Assembly (NCBI RefSeq): GCF_024170005.1
Contig: NZ_JALJXJ010000004.1
Span: 248,001 to 312,000 of the forward strand
Direction of reading: 5' to 3'
From: Azospirillum lipoferum
Lineage (GTDB): Bacteria; Pseudomonadota; Alphaproteobacteria; Azospirillales; Azospirillaceae
Length of the DNA: 64,000 nt
A program made the translations under genes and the position numbers. The notes under the pieces were generated by a model. The model did no database searches and was not told where the DNA came from. It saw nothing but the letters and a program-made list of their open reading frames with translations. Shown piece by piece: positions 46,474 through 55,379 of the stretch. Numbering within the stretch: position 1 is the first letter of the stretch; each line of letters begins with the position of its first letter.

Positions 46474-47118
46474 TCAGACCTGATCGAGCGTGATGCCCGC
46501 GACCAGGTCGCCGACGTCGTCGCAGCGGTCGGTCACCGCCTCCAGCATCTCATACAGCTCGCGCCGGCCGAGGAAGGCGATCATGTCCGGCTTCTCGGCG
46601 ATCAACGCCTTCAGCGCACCGCGCAGCACATCGTCGGCCTCGTCCTCCAGGTCGGACAGCCGGCCGCAGAGATGCTCGATCCGCTCGGCGTTGCTGGCGA
46701 TGGCGCCCAAGAGCGGCATCAGTTCCACCAGCAGGTCGGCCTGCTGGCGGATCAGGACGACGAAGCGGCGCATCGGCTCGTCGAACACCTCGACTCCGTA
46801 GAGCCCGGCATGGCGCGGCACCTCGTCCATCAGGTCGATGGCATCGTCCAGCGCGTTGATCAGCGACAGGATGTCCGAGCGGTCGAACGGCGTGATGAAG
46901 GCGCGGTGCAGGTCGCGCCCGGCGTCCTTGGCGACGCGGTCGGCATCCTTCTCCACCCGCTTCAGCGCGGCGATCTTCTGCGCGCGCTCGTCCGGTCCGG
47001 AGTCCATCACCGCTTCCAGGGCAATGGATGCCGCCACGATATGGCGGGCCTGCTCGACGAACTGGTCGACGAAGCGTTCCTCCTTCGGCATCAGCGAACG
47101 GAATGCGCGCAGCAGCAT
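46474..47118 (-). CDS. DUF47 (PhoU-like) phosphate transport accessory protein
   Basis: A 214-residue helical protein of the DUF47 family. Segments are RVEKDADRVAKDAGRDLHRAFITPFDRSDILSLINALDDAIDLMDE and the C-terminal YEMLEAVTDRCDDVGDLVAGITLDQV. The acidic E-x-x-AD and D-x-x-DD clusters bind metal in PhoU-like folds. These proteins are encoded with PiT transporters and regulate them. pit follows in the same direction after an interrupted 715-bp gap. The ATG at 47118 starts at MLLRAFRSLMPKEERF, the usual start. Confidence 0.9.
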   Translation of the reverse strand: MLLRAFRSLMPKEERFVDQFVEQARHIVAASIALEAVMDSGPDERAQKIAALKRVEKDADRVAKDAGRDLHRAFITPFDRSDILSLINALDDAIDLMDEVPRHAGLYGVEVFDEPMRRFVVLIRQQADLLVELMPLLGAIASNAERIEHLCGRLSDLEDEADDVLRGALKALIAEKPDMIAFLGRRELYEMLEAVTDRCDDVGDLVAGITLDQV

Positions 47119-47205
47119 GGGACGGTGACTCGCGTAGACTGGGGTGGTTTGGCGCTGCTCTTAGCATGCTTCGCGGTGCGGTGCAGCGGCAGCATGCCAT
47201 GTAAA

Positions 47206-47223
47206 GGTCATGAAACGGTCATT
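47206..47223. promoter_or_regulatory. Possible PhoB-type direct repeat
   Basis: GGTCATGAAACGGTCATT holds two GGTCAT repeats 11 bp apart, the spacing used by PhoB half-sites. It is about 90 bp upstream of the DUF47 gene but oriented away from it, so this is a weak candidate. Confidence 0.25.
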
Positions 47224-47371
47224 TGGTAGCAAAATCGCCACAGGTCGCGGCATAGTGCCGCTTTTCCTCCCGCAAACCAGTTGGGCAAGCCAATGAAGGC
47301 CCCCCATGGAAAGCGGGCCCTGGCCTTCCCAAATCTCCGCGAAGCCCTTCCCCGACCACAGGGTCTCCCCC

Positions 47372-47905
47372 ATGACGTGCCCACCCGCCCCTCTCCACCG
47401 TCTTGCAGTGCCGACACTCGCCGCCCTGCTGCTGAGCGCCGCCCCGCTGCATGCCCAGACGACAATGCCCGATGATCCCGCCGGCCGCTGCAGCCCCACC
47501 GTCGCGGCGGCACTCGGCGCCTGGGATACCGGCGTCGCGGCGGCGGAGCGCTTCGGCGACAAGGCCGCGGCGGTGGCGCGCGAGAAGGGGCGGGAGTATC
47601 TGCTGCCGCTGCTGGGCATCGACCCGAAGACGGTGCCGCCCGACGCCAAGGGTGGCACGACCGACGATGTCGGCCGCGCGCTGGAGGAAAGCCGCAACGA
47701 TCCGAAGCGCCGCGCCGCTCTCTGCACCGCCATCACCCGTGCGGCAGACGAGGCGAAGAGCACGGCCGGCGCCGGGCTCGACGCGCTGAAGCGGGCACTG
47801 GACAATTGGCAGCTGACGCCGCCCGCCGCGCCGACACCGGCCCCGGCGCCCACGCCGACGCCGACGCCGGAACCGACAAAGCAGGACGGGCTAATCCGAA
47901 CCTGA
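47372..47905 (+). CDS. Exported protein of unknown function with Pro/Thr-rich tail
   Basis: A 177-residue protein with a signal peptide (residues 1-29; LAALLLSAAPLHAQ, cleavage after AQ). The mature part has two cysteines (CSPT..., ALCTAI) that could form a disulfide, a helical GWDTGVAAAERFGDKAAAVAREKG-like region shown around residue 55, and a C-terminal PTPAPAPTPTPTPEP tail. I do not recognise a family. The ribosome site is weak. It ends 25 bp from the convergent GH17 gene. Confidence 0.65.
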   Translation: MTCPPAPLHRLAVPTLAALLLSAAPLHAQTTMPDDPAGRCSPTVAAALGAWDTGVAAAERFGDKAAAVAREKGREYLLPLLGIDPKTVPPDAKGGTTDDVGRALEESRNDPKRRAALCTAITRAADEAKSTAGAGLDALKRALDNWQLTPPAAPTPAPAPTPTPTPEPTKQDGLIRT

Positions 47906-47930
47906 GTCCCCTGCCCAGATCCGTCGCAGA

Positions 47931-49712
47931 TTAAATCCGCCGCAGCGGACGCCGGGCGCTCCACACCCCAGCCAGGAAGGGCAGCGCCAGCAGGACCTGC
48001 AAGGCTGCCCAGCCCAGCGCTTCCCAGTTCGGCCGGGTCCAGTCGACCTCGTGCAGCGCCTCCAGGAAAGGCAGCTGGCCGTAGATCAGCGATTCGAGCG
48101 GCACGAAGCCCTCGGCCACCACGGTCAGCAGTGCCGCCAGCAGCAGCCCGAAGCCCAGCACCGACTCGACCGGCAGGCGGCGGACGGCGCCGCACAGGCC
48201 GCGCGGCTCGCCGTCGGCAACGGGCACCGCCGGACGGAACAGGCTGGCGATGCCCAGCGCATCGCGCGCCTCCGTCCCCGCCGGCCGGCGGGCGGCGCGG
48301 ATCAGCCCCAGCGCCGGCAGCGCCACCGCCGGGATCAGCAGGTACGGGTTGGGGAAGTCGCGGTAACGGCCGTCGAAGACGATCAGCAGCGACCAGACCA
48401 GCGCCGCCACGCCCAGCGCCACCGCACTCCACCGCCCCACCCGCTCGGTGCGGGTCAGGGCCGGGCGGGCATGGCGCAGGCCGACCAGCGGCTCGCTGGC
48501 CAGACCGCCGCTCGCCAGCGTGCGGTGAGCGGTCAGCAGCACCGCCAGCGCCAGCGCCGCGGTCAGCGCCAGCATCGCCACGGCCAGCGTGGTGTCCTGC
48601 CAGTAATGCTTGCCATGCTCTGCCAGGAAGGCGGCTCGGACATAAAGGGTCGACAGCGCCTGCGCCAGCAGGATCAGCACCACCCAGCCGGTGCCCGGCA
48701 CAGGACGGCGCAGCAGCGACAGCCCGCCCAGCAGCACCAGAGCCAGCCCGCTCGACGCCGCGAACAGCCAGGGCCACGCGACATTGCCGACGACCGGCCC
48801 GGCCAGCGAGAATTTCGGCGTGCGGTCGGCATTGTACAGGCCCCAATGACCGCCGACCGTGCCTTCCAGCTTGGCCTTCCATTCCTGGTCGAAGGCCTCG
48901 ATCACGTTGTAGTCGAAGCCCTCCTGCTCGGCCATGCGGACGAAGGCGTTGACGAACTTCGCCTTGTTGACCAGCCCCGGCACGGCGGCGCCGCGCGAGC
49001 GGCCTTGGGTCGGCCAGCCGGTCTCGCCGACCAGGATGGGCTTGCCGGGGAAGCGGTGGGCGATGGTGCGGTAGCTCTGGCGGATGCGCTCGGTCGCCGC
49101 CTCGACGCCGGCCGGCACGTCCTCCCAATAGGGCAGCAGATGGATGGTCAGGTAATCGACATGGTCCGCGATCTGCGGATATTTCAGCCACCATTCCCAG
49201 ACGTCGGCATAGGACACCGGCTGCTTCACCGCCGCCTTGACGCGGTCGATGTAGCCGGCGACCTGCTCCGGCGTCAGCTCGCGGCGCAGCAGCACCTCGT
49301 TGCCGACGATGACGCGGGTGATGACGTCGGGATAGCGGTTGGCGAGGTCGATCAGCGAGGCGATCTCCGCCTCGTTCTTGTCGGTGCGCGAGGACAGCCA
49401 CGCCCCCATGGTGACCTGCATGCCGTGCTTGCGCGCCAACTCCGGCACCACCTGCAAGCCTTCCAGCGAGGTGTAGGTGCGGATGCCGGCCACCTGCGGC
49501 GCCAGCGCGGCAAGGTCCTCCTCGATCTGGGCGGTGGAGGGCAGGACGCCGGTCAGCGGGCTCTGCCCGTCGCGGAAGGGGGCGAAGGACACGCTGCGCA
49601 GCTTGCCGCCGGGCGGCGGGTCGAGCGGCACCGGGCGGTTCGGCAGGGACCAGACGGCGAGATTCGCGAGGCCGGCGACGATCATCGCGGCGAGGATGAG
49701 GATCAGGCGCAT
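47931..49712 (-). CDS. GH17-family glycoside hydrolase/transglycosylase with membrane tail
   Basis: A 593-residue protein. A short N-terminal hydrophobic segment (2-22) leads to a GH17 barrel (about 35-310) with acid VGNEVLLRRE (Glu near 139) and nucleophile GETGWPTQG (Glu near 231). Eight or so membrane segments follow to the C-terminus. GH17 enzymes act on beta-1,3-glucans. In proteobacteria, similar domains sit beside glucan synthases and remodel cyclic or linear beta-glucans. No glycosyltransferase domain is fused here. A role in making or trimming periplasmic or surface glucan is likely. Confidence 0.85.
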   Translation of the reverse strand: MRLILILAAMIVAGLANLAVWSLPNRPVPLDPPPGGKLRSVSFAPFRDGQSPLTGVLPSTAQIEEDLAALAPQVAGIRTYTSLEGLQVVPELARKHGMQVTMGAWLSSRTDKNEAEIASLIDLANRYPDVITRVIVGNEVLLRRELTPEQVAGYIDRVKAAVKQPVSYADVWEWWLKYPQIADHVDYLTIHLLPYWEDVPAGVEAATERIRQSYRTIAHRFPGKPILVGETGWPTQGRSRGAAVPGLVNKAKFVNAFVRMAEQEGFDYNVIEAFDQEWKAKLEGTVGGHWGLYNADRTPKFSLAGPVVGNVAWPWLFAASSGLALVLLGGLSLLRRPVPGTGWVVLILLAQALSTLYVRAAFLAEHGKHYWQDTTLAVAMLALTAALALAVLLTAHRTLASGGLASEPLVGLRHARPALTRTERVGRWSAVALGVAALVWSLLIVFDGRYRDFPNPYLLIPAVALPALGLIRAARRPAGTEARDALGIASLFRPAVPVADGEPRGLCGAVRRLPVESVLGFGLLLAALLTVVAEGFVPLESLIYGQLPFLEALHEVDWTRPNWEALGWAALQVLLALPFLAGVWSARRPLRRI

Positions 49713-49808
49713 GGGCGGGATGTCTACACCAAAGGCTTGACGGTTTGAACGGTGACCGTCGCACCAACAGGCCGGACGGCGATTTTATTCACGGAGGCGG
49801 ACAGAAAA

Positions 49809-49838
49809 TGGGCGCGCCCCCCAAAGGAGGCGCGCCCA
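49809..49838 (-). terminator. Terminator of fpr (possibly bidirectional)
   Basis: A 10-bp stem TGGGCGCGCC / GGCGCGCCCA, extended by CC-GG pairing inside. On the minus strand it is followed by TTTTCTGT. It lies about 105 bp after the fpr stop, before the upstream end of the GH17 gene. Confidence 0.75.
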
Positions 49839-49944
49839 GTCGGTCAAGGATTGAGTGACGTGCCTTCGTCACAGATTGGTAAACAGGCGGGACGGGAAGT
49901 TTATTCCGTGGGAAACCGGTCTCCCGGCATCCTCACCACTCCCA

Positions 49945-50718
49945 TCACCGCTCCACGAACGCCTTCTCGATGACGAAGCCGCCCGGCTCGCCGTTGGTGC
50001 CCATGACAAAGCCGCGTTTTTCCATCATCGCCGTGGTCTCGGCCAGCATCGCCGGACTGCCGCAGATCATCACGCGGTCCTTCTCGGCGTCCAGCTCCGG
50101 CAGGCCCAGGTCTTCGTACAGCTTGCCGGTCTCCATCAGCGTGGTCAGGCGGCCCTGGTTGCGGAAGGGCTCGCGCGTCACGGTCGGGTAATAGAGCAGC
50201 TTTTCCTTCACCTGCTCGCCGAAGAACTCGTTTTCCGGCAGGCTGTGGTGGATCAGGTCGTCATAGGCCAGTTCCGCCACGGTGCGGGTGCCGTGGGTCA
50301 GGATCACCCGGTCGAACTTCTCGTACATCTCCGGGTCCTTGATGATGCTGAGGAACGGCGCCAGTCCGGTGCCGGTGCTCAGCAGATACAGGTTCCGCCC
50401 GGGAAGCAGGTTGTCGGTGATCAGCGTGCCGGTCGCCTTGCGGTTCACCAGCAGCGTGTCGCCTTCCTTGAGGTGCTGGAGCCGCGAGGTCAGCGGGCCG
50501 TCCTGCACCTTGATGCTGAAGAACTCCAGCGTCTCCTCGTAATGGGCGCTGACCAGGCTGTAGGCGCGCAGCAGGGGCCGGCCTTCGACCTCCAGCCCGA
50601 TCATGGTGAACTGCCCCGGCAGGAAGCGGAAGGACGGATCGCGCGTGGTGGTGAAGCTGAACAGCGTGTCGGTCCAGTGGTGAACGGTCAGCACGCGCTC
50701 TTTGATCAGATTGCTCAT
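49945..50718 (-). CDS. fpr: Ferredoxin--NADP+ reductase
   Basis: A 257-residue flavoprotein of the bacterial FPR type. The FAD motif RAYSLVSA is near residue 50, the NADP site shows STGTGLAPFLSIIK near 115 and THGTRTVAEL. The C-terminus ends GGFVIEKAFVER, whose aromatic/charged tail is typical of the proteobacterial subclass. It moves electrons between NADPH and ferredoxin or flavodoxin and takes part in oxidative-stress defence. The ATG at 50718 (MSNLIKERVLTVHHWTD) fits homology. An FNR-like box lies 218 bp upstream. Confidence 0.94.
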   Translation of the reverse strand: MSNLIKERVLTVHHWTDTLFSFTTTRDPSFRFLPGQFTMIGLEVEGRPLLRAYSLVSAHYEETLEFFSIKVQDGPLTSRLQHLKEGDTLLVNRKATGTLITDNLLPGRNLYLLSTGTGLAPFLSIIKDPEMYEKFDRVILTHGTRTVAELAYDDLIHHSLPENEFFGEQVKEKLLYYPTVTREPFRNQGRLTTLMETGKLYEDLGLPELDAEKDRVMICGSPAMLAETTAMMEKRGFVMGTNGEPGGFVIEKAFVER

Positions 50719-50935
50719 TTGGGCGTTCCAAAACCTGTCGAGGCCAAGCTCTGTTGGCAATGTTCAATACCAAAGTCCGGGACGCTGCGTTCAGGTGGCC
50801 GGTGCGCAAACACGCATGCGGAGCTGCCGCGACGCAACGGCCGAAACCTATCAACAATCCCGACCGAAGGCCACGGATTTATACCAGTCAAATGACGGGC
50901 TTTCCGGTAAACAACACAGTCTGCGCCGTACAACA

Positions 50936-50949
50936 TTGATCCCGGTCAA
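50936..50949. promoter_or_regulatory. FNR/FixK-type box upstream of fpr
   Basis: TTGATCCCGGTCAA fits the CRP/FNR-family pattern TTGA(T/C)-N4-(A/G)TCAA. It lies between the scfR stop and the fpr promoter region. Oxygen- or nitrogen-oxide-dependent control of fpr is inferred; the distance to the start codon is long. Confidence 0.5.
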
Positions 50950-50957
50950 TTCGCTGC

Positions 50958-52400
50958 TCACTCCGCACTGGGCGGGGCGAACAGGTAGGGCGACAGGCCC
51001 CGCAGGTTCTCATCGACGATAAGCCGGTGATTCAACGGCGGAAATGCCCGCTGCGAGCAGTCCAGCCGCGGACAGAGCCGGCAATTCACCCCGATCGGCG
51101 TGGCGGCATCGGTGTTGGTCAGGTCGAACCCGTCCGCATAGGTGACCTGAGCCGCATGCTGGACGTCGCAGCCCAGCGCCACGGCGAATTGCTGCGGCGG
51201 GCTGCGGTGGCCGCCACCGGCCTTCACCACCGTGCGGGCGATGGAGAAATAGGCGGTGCCGTCCGGCATCTCCGCCATCTGGCTGTGGATCTTGCCCGGC
51301 GTGCGGAAGGCCTCATAGACGATCCAGCGCGGGCAGCCGCCGCCGAAGCGGGCGAAATGGAAGCCGGCGCCGGAAAAGCGCTTCGACACGTTGCCGGCGC
51401 TGTCCACCCGCATGAAGAAGAAGGGCACGCCCTTGGCCCCCGACCGGTGCAGGGTGGTCAGCCGGTGGCAGACCTGCTCGAAGGAGGCGTCGAAGCGCCG
51501 CCGCAGGATCTCGATGTCGTAGCGCAGCTGGGTCGCCGCCTCGTGGAAGCGGCCATAGGGCATCAGCACCGCCGCGGCGAAATAGTTGGCCAGCCCGATG
51601 CGGGCCAGCCGCCGCGCCTCGTCGTCGGACAGGTTGGCGGCGTCGACGATGCCGTTCAGCAGGTCGCGGTGGCGCAGCAGCGCGATCTGGCAGGCCAATT
51701 GGAAGGTGCGGCCCGACGGTGCCAGCATCTCCGACAGCAGGATGCGCCGGCTGTGGCGGTCGAAGCGGCGCACCGCATAGCCCATCACCTCCGACGGCAG
51801 CAGGCGGACGCGCACGCTGTGCTGGGTGTTCAGCCAGTCGACCAGCCCGCGATAGAGGTCGCCGCGCTCCAGCTTGCCGTCCTGCCACAGGCTTTCCGCC
51901 GCCGCCTCCAGTTCGGGGAAATGGTTGGAATGGGCCTGGAACAGGTCGCGCACCTCGTCCTGTGGGAAGCCGGTGGCCTGCACCAGATGCAGCTTCTCGC
52001 GGTCAGCCACCCGCTCCGCCAGGGCCTGGAGATCGTCACGCGCCCCGCGGAAGCCGCGATAGAGCGCCACCACGGCCTGCCCCAGCGTCGGCGCCACCGC
52101 CGCCAGTTCGCGGAAATCCTGGTTCTTGATGTCGGAGCCATCGAACAGCGGGTCGGCGAACACCTCGCGCAGGCCGGCCACCAGCCGGCTTTCCTCATCC
52201 TCGGCGAAGGCCTGGAGATCGACGCCGAACTGCTGGCCCAGCTTCAGCAGCAGCGGCACCGTCACCGGGCGCTGGTTGTGCTCGATCAGGTTCAGATAGC
52301 TGGGGGAGATGCCGAGCTGGTCGGCCATCTGGGCCTGGGTCAGCCCCTGGTCGCGGCGCAGGCGGCGGACCTTCGGCCCCAGCATCGCCTTCTTTTCCAT
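50958..52400 (-). CDS. ScfR/RamB-family short-chain acyl-CoA-responsive regulator
   Basis: A 480-residue regulator. An XRE-type helix-turn-helix (residues 5-62; LTQAQMADQLGISPSYLNLIE) is followed by an IrrE/peptidase-like domain and a C-terminal ScfR domain with four conserved cysteines (CDVQHA, CRLCPRLDC). The family includes RamB, which controls acetate and glyoxylate-cycle genes in actinobacteria, and PccR, which controls propionyl-CoA genes in Rhodobacter. It diverges from aceA with repeated TTTACAAR sites between them, so isocitrate lyase is the likely target. The ATG at 52400 is preferred; a GTG three codons earlier is possible. Confidence 0.88.
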   Translation of the reverse strand: MEKKAMLGPKVRRLRRDQGLTQAQMADQLGISPSYLNLIEHNQRPVTVPLLLKLGQQFGVDLQAFAEDEESRLVAGLREVFADPLFDGSDIKNQDFRELAAVAPTLGQAVVALYRGFRGARDDLQALAERVADREKLHLVQATGFPQDEVRDLFQAHSNHFPELEAAAESLWQDGKLERGDLYRGLVDWLNTQHSVRVRLLPSEVMGYAVRRFDRHSRRILLSEMLAPSGRTFQLACQIALLRHRDLLNGIVDAANLSDDEARRLARIGLANYFAAAVLMPYGRFHEAATQLRYDIEILRRRFDASFEQVCHRLTTLHRSGAKGVPFFFMRVDSAGNVSKRFSGAGFHFARFGGGCPRWIVYEAFRTPGKIHSQMAEMPDGTAYFSIARTVVKAGGGHRSPPQQFAVALGCDVQHAAQVTYADGFDLTNTDAATPIGVNCRLCPRLDCSQRAFPPLNHRLIVDENLRGLSPYLFAPPSAE

Positions 52401-52422
52401 GCTTGCCACCGCGCCTCTCCGC

Positions 52423-52488
52423 TTTACAAGATTTACCGATTTACAGCTTTGTGAAGACGGCAGTTTACAAACGGACCTTTTTACAAAC
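52423..52488. promoter_or_regulatory. ScfR-type operator cluster between scfR and aceA
   Basis: Half-sites TTTACAAG (52423-52430), TTTACAG (52440-52446), TTTACAAAC (52464-52472) and TTTACAAAC (52480-52488) lie in an AT-rich strip. They resemble the TTTGCAAA sites bound by characterised family members. Binding by the adjacent regulator is inferred. Confidence 0.6.
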
Positions 52489-52701
52489 AAGGGCTTATTG
52501 CAACGCACTCGGGCCGGGTTTAAGTCTTGATCCACGGCCGCGCTGTAAAGCGCAAGCAGCCCCGAAGACACCGGACGGCAGAGCCAAGGCGGGAGGAAAC
52601 GCCACTGCCCACAACCGGTTCCGGGACCGACAAAAGGCCCGCCCCGAGACCCCAGGCCCGCCCCGATCGACCGGGCGCACCGGACAAAAGGAACCTGACC
52701 C

Positions 52702-53979
<1,278 letters not shown>

Positions 53980-54063
53980 TCGCAGGTTCCGATCAACGGG
54001 AGTGGTCCGTGATCCAGTGTGCGAGCTGGATCTTTTCGAACGGCTGATGCTTTGACTTGCCGA

Positions 54064-54095
54064 CGGCCGGGGGCCTTCCCCCCGGCCGCTTTTTT
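54064..54095 (+). terminator. Terminator of aceA
   Basis: A 10-bp stem CGGCCGGGGG / CCCCCGGCCG with a 5-base loop, followed by CTTTTTT. It begins about 85 bp after the aceA stop. Confidence 0.92.
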
Positions 54096-54563
54096 ATGTC
54101 CGGACCATCCGGTGGCGGTTCTTTGGGAATAACCCGTCGGTAAAGCCACGCCCCTGTGGTATGGCAGCCCTGCGTGACATCAACCGGTGGTACGGTCCGC
54201 ATCGGTCGAAAGTCTTGAACTGGGCTGGAAAATGCCGCGGAATCCACCATCCACAGCCGATTCCGGAGCGCCGCAGGCTTGGGTGCGCCGCGGAATCCCT
54301 TGTTGACTTGGAACGGCATCGGGACCAATTAAGTCCGCATGCTGAAAACAAACCGATCCGGGACGTAAAGGTCCCACACGCCGGCACCCGACCTCGGGGT
54401 CCCGGCGGGCGGAACTGGCCGCCGCGCATCCCCATGCGCGGCGATGACCGTTTCCCGACCGCCCCCCTGCTCCGGCGGGGCCCCCGGCGGGTTCTCCCCT
54501 GGCCGACAGGCCATCGGAGATGCTCCGGCGTTCTTTGGTGAAACGATGAAAGGACAAGACAGT
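54096..54563. other. Upstream region of the PfpI-like gene
   Basis: About 470 bp without a supported gene. A weak sigma70-type promoter may lie at 54303-54331 (TTGACT, 17 bp, CAATTA). A short stem CCGCGCAT/ATGCGCGG occurs near 54421-54440. No regulatory site could be assigned. Confidence 0.35.
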
Positions 54564-55127
54564 ATGGATCAATCGCTCGCAGGAAAGTCCATCGCCATCC
54601 TCGTCTCCAACGGCTTCGAAGAAGCGGAGATGACCGAGCCGCAACGCGCCCTGATCAAGACCGGCGCCACGCTGCGTACCATCTCGACCGAGACGGGTCT
54701 GGTCAACGGCTGGCACGGCAAGTCCTGGGGCCATTACTTCCCGGTGGACAAGCATCTGAGCGAGGCGCTGGGCGCCGACTTCGACATGCTGCTGCTGCCG
54801 GGTGGTGAGCGCAGCGTGGCCAAGCTGCAGCAGTCGGCCCACACCCGTCGCATCGTCGGCCATTTCCTCGATGCCGGCAAGCCGATCGCCGCCATCGACC
54901 AGGGCATCCAGCTGCTCGCCATCCCCGGCAAGCTGCGCGGCCGCCTGCTGGCCGCCCCGGAAGCCTACCGCGCCGACCTGACCGCCGCCGGCGGCCGGAT
55001 CAGCGAAGAGGCGCTGGTCGTCGACGACATCACGGTCTCGGCGCTCGGCCAGGACCAGCTGAACGAGTTCGTCGAAGCCGTGGTGAAGCTGTTCACCGAG
55101 CTGGGTTCCGTTCGCAAGGCCGCCTGA
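54564..55127 (+). CDS. DJ-1/PfpI-family protein lacking the nucleophile cysteine
   Basis: A 187-residue protein with the DJ-1/PfpI fold. The conserved acidic elbow (VSNGFEEAEMTEP, residues 14-26) and LLLPGGERS are present. At the nucleophile elbow, where active members read AICHGP, this one reads AIDQGI. Both the cysteine and the next histidine are replaced, so protease, deglycase or glyoxalase activity of the usual kind is not expected. Related cysteine-less domains occur at the C-terminus of large catalases. The ATG at 54564 follows AAAGGA. It stands alone with its own terminator. Confidence 0.83.
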   Translation: MDQSLAGKSIAILVSNGFEEAEMTEPQRALIKTGATLRTISTETGLVNGWHGKSWGHYFPVDKHLSEALGADFDMLLLPGGERSVAKLQQSAHTRRIVGHFLDAGKPIAAIDQGIQLLAIPGKLRGRLLAAPEAYRADLTAAGGRISEEALVVDDITVSALGQDQLNEFVEAVVKLFTELGSVRKAA

Positions 55128-55148
55128 TCTCCATCCTCAGACGGTCCC

Positions 55149-55193
55149 GAAACGGCCGCCGCACCACCCGGGTGCGGCGGCCGTTTCGTTTTC
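55149..55193 (+). terminator. Terminator of the PfpI-like gene
   Basis: A perfect 17-bp stem (55149-55165 with 55171-55187; arm starts GAAACGGCCGCC) and 5-base loop, followed by GTTTTC. It begins 21 bp after the stop. Confidence 0.85.
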
Positions 55194-55379
55194 GGGATCC
55201 ATCCCCGCTCCATTCCAATCCCGCACCTGTGACCATTGGTCGATCCACCGAATTTCCGAGGAATTCACTCACCTTCCGCGTTGATAATTTTAAACATTCG
55301 GATTAGTAAGATTGAGGGTCGAACAATACCTTCGCGTGGATAGGGATCTTTCCGAAGCTTTGGCGGGGATGCGGGCAAT

